A stretch of DNA of 64,000 nt from Myotis daubentonii (Eukaryota > Chordata > Mammalia > Chiroptera > Vespertilionidae): the NCBI RefSeq assembly GCF_963259705.1, contig NC_081844.1:109182965-109246964 (forward strand). The letters are read 5' to 3'. The stretch's first letter is position 1. Each line of letters begins with the position of its first letter. This document shows, piece after piece, positions 42,901-56,500 of this stretch. The notes below the pieces were generated by a model, which ran no database searches, had not been told where the DNA came from, and saw only the letters and a program-made list of their open reading frames with translations. A program made the translations under genes and the position numbers.

Positions 42901-43130
42901 GGAGGCAGGAGGGGATGGGCTCGGAATGTTCGCCCAGGGCTGGGGGGGGGCGGGGCGGGGGTGCTGCAGTGAGTTTCTCAGCCAGCCTGAGGCTCTGAGC
43001 CTGCAGGCTCCGCTGTGCGGGTGCTGGGCACCCTTTCCACCTGGCTGTGGCCTCGGCAACCTTCAAAGAGACCTGCCACCAGCCTCCTCCATGGGGCCGG
43101 ACCAAGCCACCTCTCCCCTGGACACACATT
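34000..43130. other. GC-rich intergenic region upstream of ACTB
   Basis: No VES SINE and no recognisable gene. A few short MIR-like pieces (for example about 36300-36365, 39590-39640, 41610-41650). A motif-dense stretch at 34895-35035 has ATTAAG, TGATGACAG, repeated CCTTTGT and the E-box palindrome CATCAGCTGATG. Confidence 0.5.
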
Positions 43131-43136
43131 CCACAT

Positions 43137-43146
43137 CCATATATGG
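43137..43146. promoter_or_regulatory. Upstream CArG box CCATATATGG
   Basis: A perfect palindromic CC(A/T)6GG element about 1.23 kb upstream of the ACTB TATA box, in otherwise GC-rich unique sequence. Likely an additional SRF site for ACTB; inferred. Confidence 0.55.
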
Positions 43147-44311
43147 ACTCACTGGTCACTGGTTTCAACACACAGTCAATGAACACCTCTTACACACTGT
43201 GCAGCCCCGGCAGCTGGGGACAGGCTGGCGGGGACAGCCCAGCGCCCAGCTATGCCGCCTTCCCTTCTCCTCCAGGTGAACAGTCGCCTGTCACACCTCT
43301 GGAGAGGTGCACTCCTCTGGGCTGAGCCAGCTGCGCCCCTGGGGTCCTGCGGCCCCTGTGCTTCCGGCTGCCACGCGCCGAGCACTGTGGGCCATCTGGA
43401 TACAGGCTCTGCCTGCCCAACTGGCAGCTCTCGGAGCAGGGAACCACCCAGAACAGGGCACCCAGGTCGTGCCAAGTGTTTGGAGAGACCCAGGGCAGTC
43501 GCGAGTGACAGGGAGAGGGTCTTCTCCCAGGGCAGCTGGCCTTTCGCTACTGGCCCTGCGGCCCCCAACTCCTCTCTGGCTCACTGAGTGTCCCTCCCCG
43601 GTCCTCGGGGACCTCCAGATGGGCCATGAGGCAGCTCAGCTGTGGCTACATGACAGAGGATGGATGTGGGCCCCGGCTGCGCCCAGCAGTGCCTGGTAGC
43701 TGCCTGGGCCACTGGCTGAGGCCCAGGACGCCTTGGCTGGGTGTGAGGGCGGCCGGGCTCCATGGAAACAGTTTCTCTGCTCTCCCGAGCTCGCGGCTCC
43801 CGGTACCACACCATCCTCCTCACCCCAGGGCTAAGGGTACAATGACCCCCCACTTGGTAAGCTGAGCATCCCCAGCCAGAGCCCCACCCCACCCCCACCC
43901 AGGCTTTCTGGGCAGTTGAGCGAAGGTTGGCAAGGGGGCGGGGGGACCCCTGAGCACCCTTTTGTCCACAACTGTTTAAACTTGAGCAGCACCCACAGCA
44001 ACCAGGGGCCACGGGGGAGCTCCATGCTCATATGACATCCACACCGGGAGGGTCTCGGGATGGGGGGACACGGGGGGCCCGGCCACACGAGGCCGGACTG
44101 AGCACGGCCCGGCGGGGCGGCAGCCCAGGGCGCGCACCCCTCACCCCCGGCCAGGGCCCAGCACCCCAGGGCGGCCCCCGGCCAAACTCGATCCCTCCTC
44201 TTCCTCAATCTCGCTCTCGCTCTCGCTCAGTCCCTCTCCTTTTTTTTCAGGAGGGAGAGGGGGTGAAAAAATGCTGCACTGTGCGCGAGCCGGTGAGTGA
44301 GCGGCGCGCGG

Positions 44312-44316
44312 CCAAT
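44312..44316 (+). promoter_or_regulatory. ACTB: ACTB CCAAT box
   Basis: CCAAT within GGCCAATCAGCG, a strong NF-Y match about 90 bp upstream of the inferred start and 25 bp upstream of the CArG box. Confidence 0.88.
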
Positions 44317-44340
44317 CAGCGCGCGCTGCTCCGAAAGTTG

Positions 44341-44350
44341 CCTTTTATGG
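44341..44350 (+). promoter_or_regulatory. ACTB: ACTB promoter CArG box (SRF site)
   Basis: CCTTTTATGG, a perfect CC(A/T)6GG element 33 bp upstream of the TATA box, as in other vertebrate ACTB promoters. It mediates serum/MRTF-SRF induction in those species. Confidence 0.92.
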
Positions 44351-44373
44351 CTCGAGCGGCCGCGGCGCCGCCC

Positions 44374-44380
44374 TATAAAA
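44374..44380 (+). promoter_or_regulatory. ACTB: ACTB TATA box
   Basis: TATAAAA in CGCCCTATAAAACCCGG, about 30 bp before the inferred transcription start. Confidence 0.93.
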
Positions 44381-44403
44381 CCCGGCGGCGCGCGGCGCAG
44401 CCA

Positions 44404-44482
44404 CTGCTGAGACCGTCCGCCGCCCGCACAGGCCACTCGACTTCGCCGCTCGTCCGCCTTCGCCGACCCACACCGCCTCCTG
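44404..44482 (+). other. ACTB: ACTB non-coding exon 1 (5' UTR)
   Basis: The start is placed about 30 bp past the TATA box (estimate); the end is fixed by the donor CCTCCTG/GTAAGC at 44482/44483. The length, about 79 nt, and C-rich content match mammalian ACTB exon 1. Intron 1 (44483-45220, 738 bp) separates it from the start-codon exon. Confidence 0.85.
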
Positions 44483-45064
44483 GTAAGCCCGCCGGCTGGC
44501 CGGGCGCACGGTCCGCGCCGGCCCTCACCGCCCGGCCCTTCTCACCGCCCGGCCCGCGCGCCCCTCGCCTCTCGCCCCGGCCCCGTGGCCAGCGCCCGGG
44601 CGCGGGGAGTGGACTCAAGCCCTGGTGCCTCGGGGCCGGGCTGTGCTGCGCTCAGGGCGCGCTCCCAGGCGCTGCCGACGGTCCACGGGGCCTGGGCCTG
44701 GAGCCTGGGGCCGAGCGGGCGGTTGGCTGCGCGGGACCGGACGGGACGGGACGGAGGGTGGGTGGGCGCGGCGGGGCCTCCCCGGCCGGGTGGGGACTGG
44801 GCGCCGGGCACTGGGCACTGGCTGCGCGTGCTCGTGTGTGCGTGTGCGCGCTCGCCCCAGGGCTGGGCGCCGCGGCCCGGGCGAGGCGGAGCGGCCGCCG
44901 GAAGGGGTGGGGTTGCCGCGCGCGCAGGCGCCTGTGGCCGCGGCGCGGGCCCCGTGGGTGTGGTCTCTGCGCGCCCGGCCGGCCGGCGCGGTTTGAACGC
45001 GGCGGGGCGGGGCCGAGGGCCTGGCTTCCTGCCGCGCCGCGGGCCGCCGCTCTCCAGCGTTTGC

Positions 45065-45074
45065 CTTTTATGGT
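45065..45074 (+). promoter_or_regulatory. ACTB: ACTB intron 1 CArG box
   Basis: A second CCTTTTATGG, in TTTGCCTTTTATGGTAATAA near the 3' end of intron 1. A conserved intronic SRF element is established for vertebrate ACTB. Confidence 0.9.
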
Positions 45075-45079
45075 AATAA

Positions 45080-47120
<2,041 letters not shown>

Positions 47121-47708
47121 GCGGACTGTTAGTTGGTTACACCCTTTCTTGACAAAACCTAACTTGCGCAGAAAACGAGATGAGATTGGCATGGCTTTGT
47201 TTTTTTTTTGTTTTTGTTTTTTTGATCTTTTTTTTTTTGGCGCTTGACTCAGGATTTAAAAACTGGAACGGTGAAGGTGACAGCAGTCTGTTGAAGCGAG
47301 CATCCCCAAAGTTCTACAATGTGGCCGAGGACTTTGATTGTACATTGTTCTTTTTTTAATAGTCATTCCAAATACGAGATGCATTGTTACAGGAAGTCCC
47401 TTGCCTGCCCCAAGGCCGCCCACTAATCCCTAAGAAGGGCCAGTCCTCGCCCGAGTCCACACGGGGAGGGTGATCGCATTGCTTTTGTGTAAATTATGTA
47501 ATCCAAATTTTTTAATCTTCGCCTTAATACCTGTTCTTTTTGTTTTATTTTGAATGGCCAGCCATCGTGGCCCCCCTTTTTGTCCCCAACTTGAGATGTA
47601 TGAAGGCTTTTGGTCCCCCTGGGAGTGGGTTGAGGTGTGGAGGCGGCCAAGCAGGGCTTACCTGTACACTGACGAGACCAGTTCAATAAAGTGCACACCT
47701 TAAAGGAA
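47121..47708 (+). other. ACTB: ACTB 3' UTR with zipcode-like start
   Basis: About 590 nt, closely following the mammalian ACTB 3' UTR: ACACCCTTTCTTGACAAAAC near the start, a T-rich middle (47190-47241), and conserved blocks up to the poly(A) signal. Right after the stop is CGGACT (47122-47127) followed 11 nt later by ACACCC (47139-47144), the two-part arrangement bound by IGF2BP1/ZBP1 KH domains for mRNA localisation in other vertebrates. Confidence 0.92.
47685..47690 (+). terminator. ACTB: ACTB polyadenylation signal AATAAA
   Basis: AATAAA followed by GTGCACACCTTAAAGGAAC, matching the end of mammalian ACTB mRNA. Cleavage is expected near 47705. Confidence 0.93.
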
Positions 47709-49559
47709 CTTTGTGGCTGTGGATGAGTTTTGGGGAAATGGGTGCGGCTGGGAGAAGGGTGGGGGCCAGGCCATCTCTACTGCTAAGGGGGGAGGGGGAG
47801 GTGCTTTAACCTAGGCCTGGACCCATCTGGGTTGGGGGGCTCTTGGGAGGAAGGAGTTAAGGATCCTGGCCTCTAGACTTTGAAAGGAAATCCCTGGTCT
47901 GGCCCCCAGCTGGTTTCTGAGGTGCAGGTGGGTTTCAAGAGGGGCTCAGTTCTTGGGTGGGTATCTTTGTGCCTCCTCTGAGGGGGTCTCTTTCTGACCT
48001 TCGTGTCCTCTTGGGAGGGGCAGTGGTGGCTGTTGGCCACAGCCTCCGTGGGTCTGAGGCTGAGAACGGTTACAAACCTTCCGGCTCACCTGGAGTGACC
48101 ATGACAGCTGAAGAGGGGATTTATCTAGGGGTCTTCAGGGCAGCACCGTGACCAGGGCTGGGCTACGGGTGAAGGTTGGTGGAGATGGCTCGGGGTGTCA
48201 GGATTCCACCTTGGGGGGTGGACGCCTTCCTGTGCATGGGCAAGTGCAGTCCCCCCCTAGTCCTGGGACCCTGGAGTGGGCCTTTCTCCTGTGCTGCAGG
48301 TCAGCACGGGGCTGTGCAGGGCTCCAAGTCAAGTCACTGCTCTTGAAGAAAACAAGCCTGGCCTGCCCTTCCCCTGCCAGCACCTGCTGCTGGTACCAGC
48401 AGAGAAGGAGGGTGAGGCTCCCCCCGTCCCCCACCCTCCCCTTGAGGGACCTTGTCCCATCTCTCCTGAGGCAGTTGGATCCCTATCAGTCCAGATTTGA
48501 GGCTGAGGGCATGCTCCCCTCCTCGGAGGGGCACTGTGGCCCTTGGGTCCTCCAGAGGAAGAGTGGAGATTGGCCCATCCGGACAGTCATTTCCTATCTG
48601 TGGTCACCTCCCCCTGGTGAGGAGGCTTCCAAAACCCAACAGGAGCCCGGGGTCCCCTGGGCTCACTGGGTTTTCCTCGCCTAGGCCCCGAGGCACCACA
48701 TCAGGTACCATGGGCTGTAGCCGCTGGTCCAGACGGGGCCGCAGTGCCCAGGATGCTTCTGTGGCTCCCCCAACCCCAAAAGTCTCAGAGGCCCCGGGAG
48801 CAGGGTCTGTGACAGGAAGTCCCTCCTGGGCTAGTTCTAGCTCTTTTGGGCCAATCAGTTGATAGTACAGCCTGAGCTCTGGGAGCTACAAGTAAGTTTT
48901 CTTTTTAAAATTTATTTTAGAGAGAGACATCGATTTGAGCAGGTGGAAGTTTGGGCATGCTTGTCTCGGACAAACGCCTGACAGATGCCTCGGGGAGGAA
49001 GGGGGGGGCTTGGGGCCAGATGCGGTCCGCGTGCGTGCACACCTGAGAGCCGGACCAGCGGAACGAGTGGAGGGGGAGTTGCAAGCAGGAGCTCCATCCA
49101 TCTTCTCCTTTGAAAACCTCCGGAAGTGCAGCCGAGACACATCTGACCTGGCGAGTCCTCCAGGCGCTGCTCCTTTCCCCCCAGGCGGCAGCGGGCTGAC
49201 CATCCGGTGCTGTCAGCGGTCTGGCCAGGAGCAAAGGCCCGGCTCAGTGAGAGGATGCACATGGCCTCCCGCCTGCCGCTTCGCGCCCATTCTCAGGTGG
49301 GAAGTCGAGGCTGAGAGAGGCTGGAGGCTGACCCCAGGTGACGCAAATGGAAGGGAGAAAGCGGGAGTTTATTTACCCTAACACCTCGGTAGTCCGGTCG
49401 CCGCCTGCTCGCTCCATCGCCTCCCCCGAAGGTCGAGGGTCCAGACACGCAAGTTCTGTTTGATAGAAGGTGGGCTTTCCTTCTAACTCCCCCGCAGCTT
49501 CCCGGCCCGGGACGGGGACCGCTCCCTTTCTGGGGGGCTGGCTCCCCCGCGGGGCAGCT
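47709..49559. other. ACTB-FBXL18 intergenic spacer
   Basis: Under 2.4 kb separates the ACTB cleavage site from the FBXL18 start region. No gene seen. A short SINE-tail fragment (about 48902-48942, minus) and a possible MIR-like B-box (GGATTCGAACC, about 49769-49779) are the only repeats noticed. Confidence 0.6.
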
Positions 49560-50560
49560 CTGGCTGCCCGAGGCGCACCCCCTTAGTGGGCTGGGGCGCC
49601 CCCTCTGCAAGGCAGCCCCGCCCGGACAGCTGCACCCAGCGCGCCTCCGAGCAGGGGGTCCAGGTCAGCGCAGGGGCCGGGCCCTGGGGCTCCCCTTCCT
49701 CCCGACACTGCGCGGCCGGGCGCCTGCGGGGAAAGGGCTTGGAGGCTAAGGCAGCGCCCAAAGGTCGGGATTCGAACCCATGTTCCGGCCTGGAGTCACT
49801 CGGGAAGCCCTGGGGCTGGGGCCGCCTCCACGCACTCCTCACGCAGCTGCACAGCTCGGGGCGGGGGCGCGGCGGCAGCCGGAGGACTGGCCCTGCCCCC
49901 GGACCTCTCCCCGGCGGCACCGCCCCTCGGGGCGCCCCTGGCCACGCGTGGACATCTAAACTCACTAAAGCTAAGAGGGGAGGCCACCGAGCAAGGGGGG
50001 GCTCCTTGGGGGACTTCCCAGGTCCGTCCCGCGCCTTAGCGGGGCCTCGCCGCGGCGCCGCACCCAACATGGCGGCCGCGCGGGGCGAGCCGACGGGCGA
50101 CCGGAAGTTGCGTGTCCAGGGCGCCGGAAGTGAGCGAGGCCCCGCCCCCCGGCCGGGGGTCTCTGTGGAGCCGCGGACGCGCCGGCTTTGAGCGTCCCAG
50201 GTCGCCCCGGCGGCAGGCCCTGCGGCTGCGGCTGCGGCGGGCGCGGCTGCGGCGGGCGCGGCTCGGGCCCCTCGACATGGCCAGCTCCGGAGAGGTACGG
50301 CGGCCTCGCCCGTCGGTGTCCCCTCCCGACTGCGGCCCCCTCCCGCCCCTCTTCCGCTCCGGCCCCGGCCCGGCCCCGGCCGGTCCTTTCCGCCCCGACC
50401 CTGGCGTCGGTCGGCCTTGGTCCTTCCTGTCGCGACCCTGAACTCGGCCTCGCCCCTTCTCCCCCGTCCCGACCCCGGCCTTGCCCGTCCCGCCCCCTAG
50501 GCCTTCGCCCCGATCCACCAAGGCAGCAGCTCTCTCCTCGTGCGGGTTTCCTCGCCCTTC
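49560..50560 (+). promoter_or_regulatory. FBXL18: FBXL18 CpG-island promoter with YY1 and ETS motifs
   Basis: TATA-less CpG island. A YY1 motif AACATGGCGGCC lies at 50066-50077 and two ETS motifs CCGGAAGT at 50101-50108 and 50124-50131, about 150-210 bp before the ATG, a usual housekeeping initiator arrangement. Transcription probably starts at about 50070-50135. Confidence 0.75.
50277..50294 (+). CDS. FBXL18: FBXL18 coding exon 1 (six codons)
   Basis: ATGGCCAGCTCCGGAGAG then donor GTACGG. It encodes MASSGE, the same N-terminus as human FBXL18, which is why this ATG is chosen over the in-frame Met at residue 21. Confidence 0.93.
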
Positions 50561-53500
50561 CCGGCCCGGCAGGCCCATCCCCGAGGTCTTCCCGCTCTCC
50601 GCCCCGTGTCCAGGCCTCCAAGAGGCCCTCCCTCCCCAACCGCCTCGCACCCCATCCTGTCCCTGAATGGACAGTGTGAGCCTGCTTGTTGTGTGATGTG
50701 TGTTGTGTGTGTGTGTGTGTGTGTGGGGGGTGTAGTAAAGGAAAAGCCATTTCATCTGGGGGACTTAGGAGTCACCCCGAATTCCTTCCCCAACGCTCCA
50801 CAAATCCGAGTCCAGTGGAGAATCCCACCGGCTCCCTGTAAAGTATTGCAAGCTGTCTCCTCTGACCAGTGTCTTCCCTTTCGTTGCCCCCCACCTACCT
50901 TTATGGGTACCCCTGTTTGTCTTCTTCCTGCTTAGGGGCGCCCCTGGGGCTGGGGAACTGGAGCGGATGGGCTTGAGTACGTTGTGGGGGAGATGGTTGG
51001 GAGTAGCTCACAGCTTCTCCAACTTGGCAGTGCGTTTGGCTCGGGAGGGCCCGGGGCTCCTAGATTGAGGGGGAGGGCTCGGAGGGCAGGAGCATGGCAG
51101 CTTCCTGAGGAGAAGCCCGGGGCGCCCGGCTGTGCTAACCGATGCTGGTGCATTGTGTGTGCTTGAGGCGGAGGTTGGATGGGGGTGGGAGGTGCCTCGT
51201 GTCTGGTACCTTGGTCTTAGGGGGGTCCTGGCGCAGAGGCCCCCCTGTACCTTGAGGCACATTTTGGGAACCTGGCCGGCGAGGCCTCGTGTTGCATTGT
51301 GGGCATGTCTTGGGTTGAGAGGAGTCTCGTTCCACCCTGGATGTGGAGATCAAGGTCCCCCTCTCTCAGATGGTCTAATTTTTTATTTATTTATGGAGAT
51401 ATAGTTCACATACTATAAAATTCACAGTTAAAAATAGGTTTTTACTGATTTTAGAGAGAGAGAGAGACATCATTGATGAGAGAGAAACATCAGTTGGCCG
51501 CCTCCACACGCCCCCGCTGGGCATCAAGCCTGCACTGCCAGCCTGTGCCCTGAGTGGGACTTGAGCAGGCGGCCTCTTGGTTCATGGGTCCACGCTCAAC
51601 CATGAGCCACACCAGCTGGGCAGAACGCACACCTTTAAAGTGTACAATTCAGTGATTTGATTTTATTATTTTAATCCTCACCCGAGCATATTTTTCCATT
51701 GATTTTTAGAGAGAGTGGAAGAGCGGGGGAAAGACAGAGAGAAACATCGATGTGAGAGAAACACTTTGGTTGCTGGTTGCCTCCTGCACGCGCCCCGACC
51801 AGGGCCTGGACCGGGGGTGGTGGTGATGGGGGGACACCCAGCAACTGAGGTACGTGCCCTTGACCGGAAGCGAACCCAGGACCTTTGGGTCTGCCGACTG
51901 CCGCTCTGTCCCCTGAGCCAGGTGGGGAGGGCTGCAGTTCAGTGGTTTTAAAACATATATTCACGAAGTTGCGCAGCCGTCCTCACTGTCTGATCCCAGA
52001 GTGGGCTGTCCTGACCTTGAAAGCCACTGCTGGTTCTAGAGCTCGGATGCCCAGGCCCGCCACAGGAGGAGGAGTCCAGTTCTGCTTCACATGGTTCTGA
52101 GGCAGGTGGTTCCTTACCTCGCCTGGTTCAGGGCCTCTTTCTCGTGGGTGTTAAACGATGCCTTCCTGCCTCGTGAGGAGGTAAGTGAGCAGGCAGACCA
52201 TTGGAGTTCATCTGACGGGACTAGGGTCTGGGGGGAGGGTGTCTGGTGAAGCCAGGAGTGGGAGGGGGCATTTGAGCTGAAGTTCTGAGTCCCGGGGAAA
52301 TGAAATGACCTGCTGCCGTGGGGAGCAGCTACTCCTCCAGGCCGCCCAGCATCAGGGCACCGCACGGGGAAAGTCATCCTGGGGATGTGCTGAGACTGGA
52401 CGGAGGGCGCCGGACTTAGTTCCTGGCTTTTTTTTTTTAATGTAATTTCTAGGTGGTTTTAAGAAAAGTTTAGAATTAGTAGTGTAACTGGAAATCGTAT
52501 GATTTGGTGTTTGTGCAGTGTTTTGCCCGATGTCTTGTCACTCTCCGGTGGCATTCTTCCTTCGGTAAATCTGCAGGTGGGTGGTCAGGAGGGGTAACCC
52601 GCTCGGTGCCCGAGTCCTGTTTGCCAAGCTTGCCTGCTCAGGACTGTCCCTGTCGAGCCTCTCCCTGGAGACTGGGTCCCCAGAGCTAGTGGGGGCTGGG
52701 AAGCTGATTTTTCACAGGTGGTTCCGTCTGGGAAGTTTCTCAGGAAACTCACTGTGGTCCCAAACATTGGACCCAGAGTACAGCAACCAGGATAGCCGTG
52801 GGCCTGGGTCTGGTGGCCGCCTCCTGCCCATGTAGCCGTGGGGTTAGGAAGCTGGGAGTGAGGGCAGTCGGGGGGACAGAGCAGTCCTGTCTGACTGCCG
52901 CCCTCATGAGGAAAGGGCGCGGGAAGGCCGAGCTGTGGAGCAGGTGGGGTGTGTTCCTTGAACCCCTTCCTGGCCCGGTGGGGCCTTGGCGGGTGTAGGG
53001 CTCGTCGGACAGGGTGAGACCCCATGATGCCTGTCATGGGCGGCAGACAGGTTCTTCCTCCGCAGACTTCACAGTTGCCATGGCAGCAGCAGGGCTTTCC
53101 AAGCCTCAGTGCTTCCATCCACGAAAACATGTGCAGAAAAGGCAGCTGGAGGAGGGGCTGTAGGGAGACTCGATGGAAAAGGCAGCGGAGAGAATTCTGG
53201 GTACTCCTGGGAGTGGGCAGAGAGGCGCCCCTCAGACGTTTTGGAGGCAGGAGGGCCTGTTTGGGCAGGTGTGGGGAGGCATGGATTCCTTCCCCCGTGG
53301 GCTCCTGTCAGAGCATCCCACTTCCTTTGGCCTTGATTGGGGACTTCTTGAGGACTGACCTCGGTCGAGCCCCTCGCTCTGGGTTGTGCACATCAAAAGG
53401 CATCGGCAGTGGGAGGAGGAAAGCCCTTTCAGGGGGAGAGCCGTGCAGATCACAGAAGTGCAGGGAAGCGTGTGCACAGCTGGCTGGACGTAGCACCACG

Positions 53501-56500
53501 CTTCTAACCAGATGCACGAGAGGCAGATGAACTGCAGTCCCTGTGATTGATCACTAATCTTTACATGGAACAATATTGCCAGCCTGGTCAGTGCTGTTTC
53601 TTGTTTGTGCGGACTTAGTCTCATTCTCCATGGCTGTCCCTCTCGTCTTATTTGCCGTAATGATAGAGCTGCAAAGAGTTACCATCCGCACGGCTCTGTG
53701 GATTGTGTGGACTGTATGGATTGTATACATTGACTCGTTTACCCTCACAGCAGCCCTGTGAGGTGAAGACCCACTATTCCCCCAGTTGTTTCTTTTCTTT
53801 TTAAATATATTTTTATTGGTTTCAGAGAGGAAGGGAGAGGGAGAGAGAGAAACATCAATGATGAGAGAGAACCATTGATCGGCTGCCTCCTGCACACACT
53901 CCACTGGGGATCAAGCCTGCAGCCCAGGCATGTGCCCTGACCAGGAATCGAACTGTGACCTCCTGGTTCATAGGTTGGTGCTCAACCACGGAGCCACGCT
54001 GGCCAGGCTGTCGCGGGCTCTTGCTCTGCAGTTAGGTTTCTGGTAAAGGCACCTTCTTTCCCGCGGACAGGGTGGGCTTCTCTCCCTGGCTGGGAGCTGG
54101 GCTGAGGGCTGCCCCAGGGGGCGCCATGGGGATTTGGTGCCTCTTATTTGCAGGACCTCTCCAGTGATGGCGACTCGACCCCCGCGGCCACCGCGATGGC
54201 GGGCAGTGCCCACCTGCTGGGCTTCTCCGACGAGATCCTGCTGCACATCCTGAGCCACGTCCCCAGCACAGACTTGGTGGTGAACGTGCGGCACACGTGC
54301 CGGAAGCTGGCCGAGCTGTGCCTAGACAAGAGCCTCACCCACACGGTGCTGCTGGAGAAGGACTACCAGGTGAGGCGCGGGTGCGAGGTGCTGGCTCTGG
54401 GGGCAGGAGGTGGGGAACAGCCAAAACGCCCATCTGAGGAGGGGCACCTGCAGCTCATGACAGGAGGCCGGCGTCAGAGTTCTCACGGGACAGCCTCCAA
54501 GATGCTTATGTGACGAAAGCTGGGGCCTCACGGAGCGGAGGGCGAGGTGTCGGGCATTGCTGTGGGAGGCCTCAGCTGAGAGGAAGCTTCACGTTGCAGC
54601 TGACTCCCAGGATCGGTGGGAACTTTCCTGTGAAGTCACACATCGGCTCTGAGGGGTGCAGGGAGCACCATGGGCACCCACCAGCGGGGCACCCGCCGTG
54701 TGGTTGCGCCTCATGCTCGTCAGCACTTGGTGGTGTCTGTGTTTTCAGTTTTAGCCATTCTAGGGTGGGACGTGATCTTGTGCTTTGCACTTGCACATCA
54801 GCTGTGAGCCATTTGTATGTCTTTCCGGAGTGACCGTGCAAGGCTGTTGCCCATTTCTCGTTGTCTCTCTTTCTCTTTGTGAGCTACAAGAGTCTGTATA
54901 TATTCTGGATACAAATCCTTTGTCTGATACACATATTACGAATATTTTCTCTCATAGTTTGTGGCTTGCCACTTTATTTTCTTAACAGTGACATTTGGAG
55001 AGTACGTTTTTAATTTTGGTGAAATCCAATTTGTTGAATTTTTTAATGCGTGCCGGTTATGTTCTGTTGAAGGAATCTTTGTGTAACCGGAGGTCCGAGA
55101 CTCTCTCCTTTGTTGTCATCATCTTTAAAAAAGAAATGTTTGCCCTGACCGGTGTGGCTCAGTGGATAGAGCGTCGGCCTGCGGAATGAAGGGTCCCAGG
55201 TTCGATTCCGGTCAAGGGCATGTACCTTGGTTGCGGGCACATCCCCAGTGGGGGGTGTGCAGGAGGCAGCTGATAGATGTTTCTCTCTTATCGATGTTTC
55301 TCTCTGTCCCTCTCCCTTCCTCTCTGTGGAAAATCAATAAAATATATTAAAAAAATATGTTTTTATTGATTTCAGAGAGGAAGGGAGAGGGAGAGAGGGA
55401 TGGATACATCAATGATGAGCGAGAATCATTGGTCTGTTGCCTCCTGCATGCCCCACAGTGGGGATCCAGCCCACAACCCAGGCATATGCCCTGACCCGGA
55501 ATCAAACCGTGACCTCCTGGTTTATAGCTCAACACCCAACCACTGAGCCACACCAGCCGGGCCATTGTATATCTTCTTGGGGAAAATGTCTATTCATATT
55601 CTCTGCCCATTTTTTACCTGGATTGTTTGTTTTATTTGCTATGGAGTTGTATGAGTTCCTTATATGTTTTAGATATTAACTCTTTTTTTTTTTTAAATAT
55701 ATTTTATTGATTTTTTACAGAGAGGAAGGGAGAGAGATAGAAAGTTAGAAACATCGATGAGAGAGAAACATCGATCAGCTGCCTCCTGCACATCTCCCAC
55801 TGGGGATATGCCCGCAACCCAGGTACATGCCCCTGACCGGAATCGAACCCGGGACCCTTCAGTCCGCAGGCCGACGCTCCATCCACTGAGCCAAACCGGT
55901 TTCGGCATAACTCTTATACCTATGATTTGCAGATATTCTCTCCCTCTCGGTGGGTTGTCTCTCATTCTGTTGCGGGCTTCCTTTGCTGTGCAGGAGCTTT
56001 TTGGCTGGATGTAGTCCCGATGGTTTATTTTTGCTTTTGTTGCTTTTGGTGTCAGATTCAAAAAATCATCACCAAGATGATGTCAAGGCACTTACAGCCT
56101 ATGTTTTCTTCTAGGACTTGTGTGGTTTCAGGTTTTACATTCAAGTCTTTAATCCATTTGGAGTTGTGTTTTGTGTTTGGTGTAAGATGGCCCTGGCTCA
56201 TGCTCATGCATGTGGCACCCAGTTGTCCCAGCCCTCTCCTGTGTTGTCTGATGGAAGTCTCCTGGTCGTTTTAGCTCTCACGGGTAAGCCTGTGGTCCGT
56301 GTTGTGTTCATCTTTCTCTGTGGTGTGAGGTAGGGGTTGAGGCTCACTTTTTGGCATGTGGTTAGCCTAGCCTCATGCATGGCCTTGCAGCCTTTGTTGA
56401 AAATCAGTTGATAACCGACCTTAAAGATAAAAACAAACTGAGGCCTTGACTGTAGCTCAAATCACAGGAGACTGGGGAAGGCTCCTCGCTGTTTACTGGG

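Larger units (their letters stand above)
51380..52000 (-). mobile_element. L1 3' fragment interrupted by two SINEs
   Basis: GGAGATATAGTTCACATACT, then TTAAAGTGTACAATTCAGTG, then TTTTAAAACATATATTCACG AAGTTGCGCAGCC are consecutive pieces of a common L1M 3' end. The SINEs at 51434-51620 and 51660-51930 split them. Confidence 0.75.
50295..54153 (+). other. FBXL18: FBXL18 intron 1
   Basis: 3.86 kb. Contains a (TG)n run at about 50699-50727, an L1 3' fragment broken by two minus-strand SINEs, a MIR fragment and another VES. No additional exon recognised. Confidence 0.8.
54720..56413 (-). mobile_element. Old L1 fragment, broken by three SINEs
   Basis: Consecutive antisense-L1 phrases: CATTTGTATGTCTTTCCGGA, TATATTCTGGATACAAATCC, TTTTAATTTTGGTGAAATCC AATTTGTTGAATTTTT; after the SINEs, TATGGAGTTGTATGAGTTCC and CTATGTTTTCTTCTAGGACT through TTGTTGAAAATCAGTTGAT. 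Confidence 0.8.

Noticed and set aside
55160..55215. tRNA genes at the many A-box/B-box matches
   Set aside because: These are heads of VES SINEs (tRNA-derived); no cloverleaf with acceptor stem, and each is followed by the SINE body and A-rich tail.
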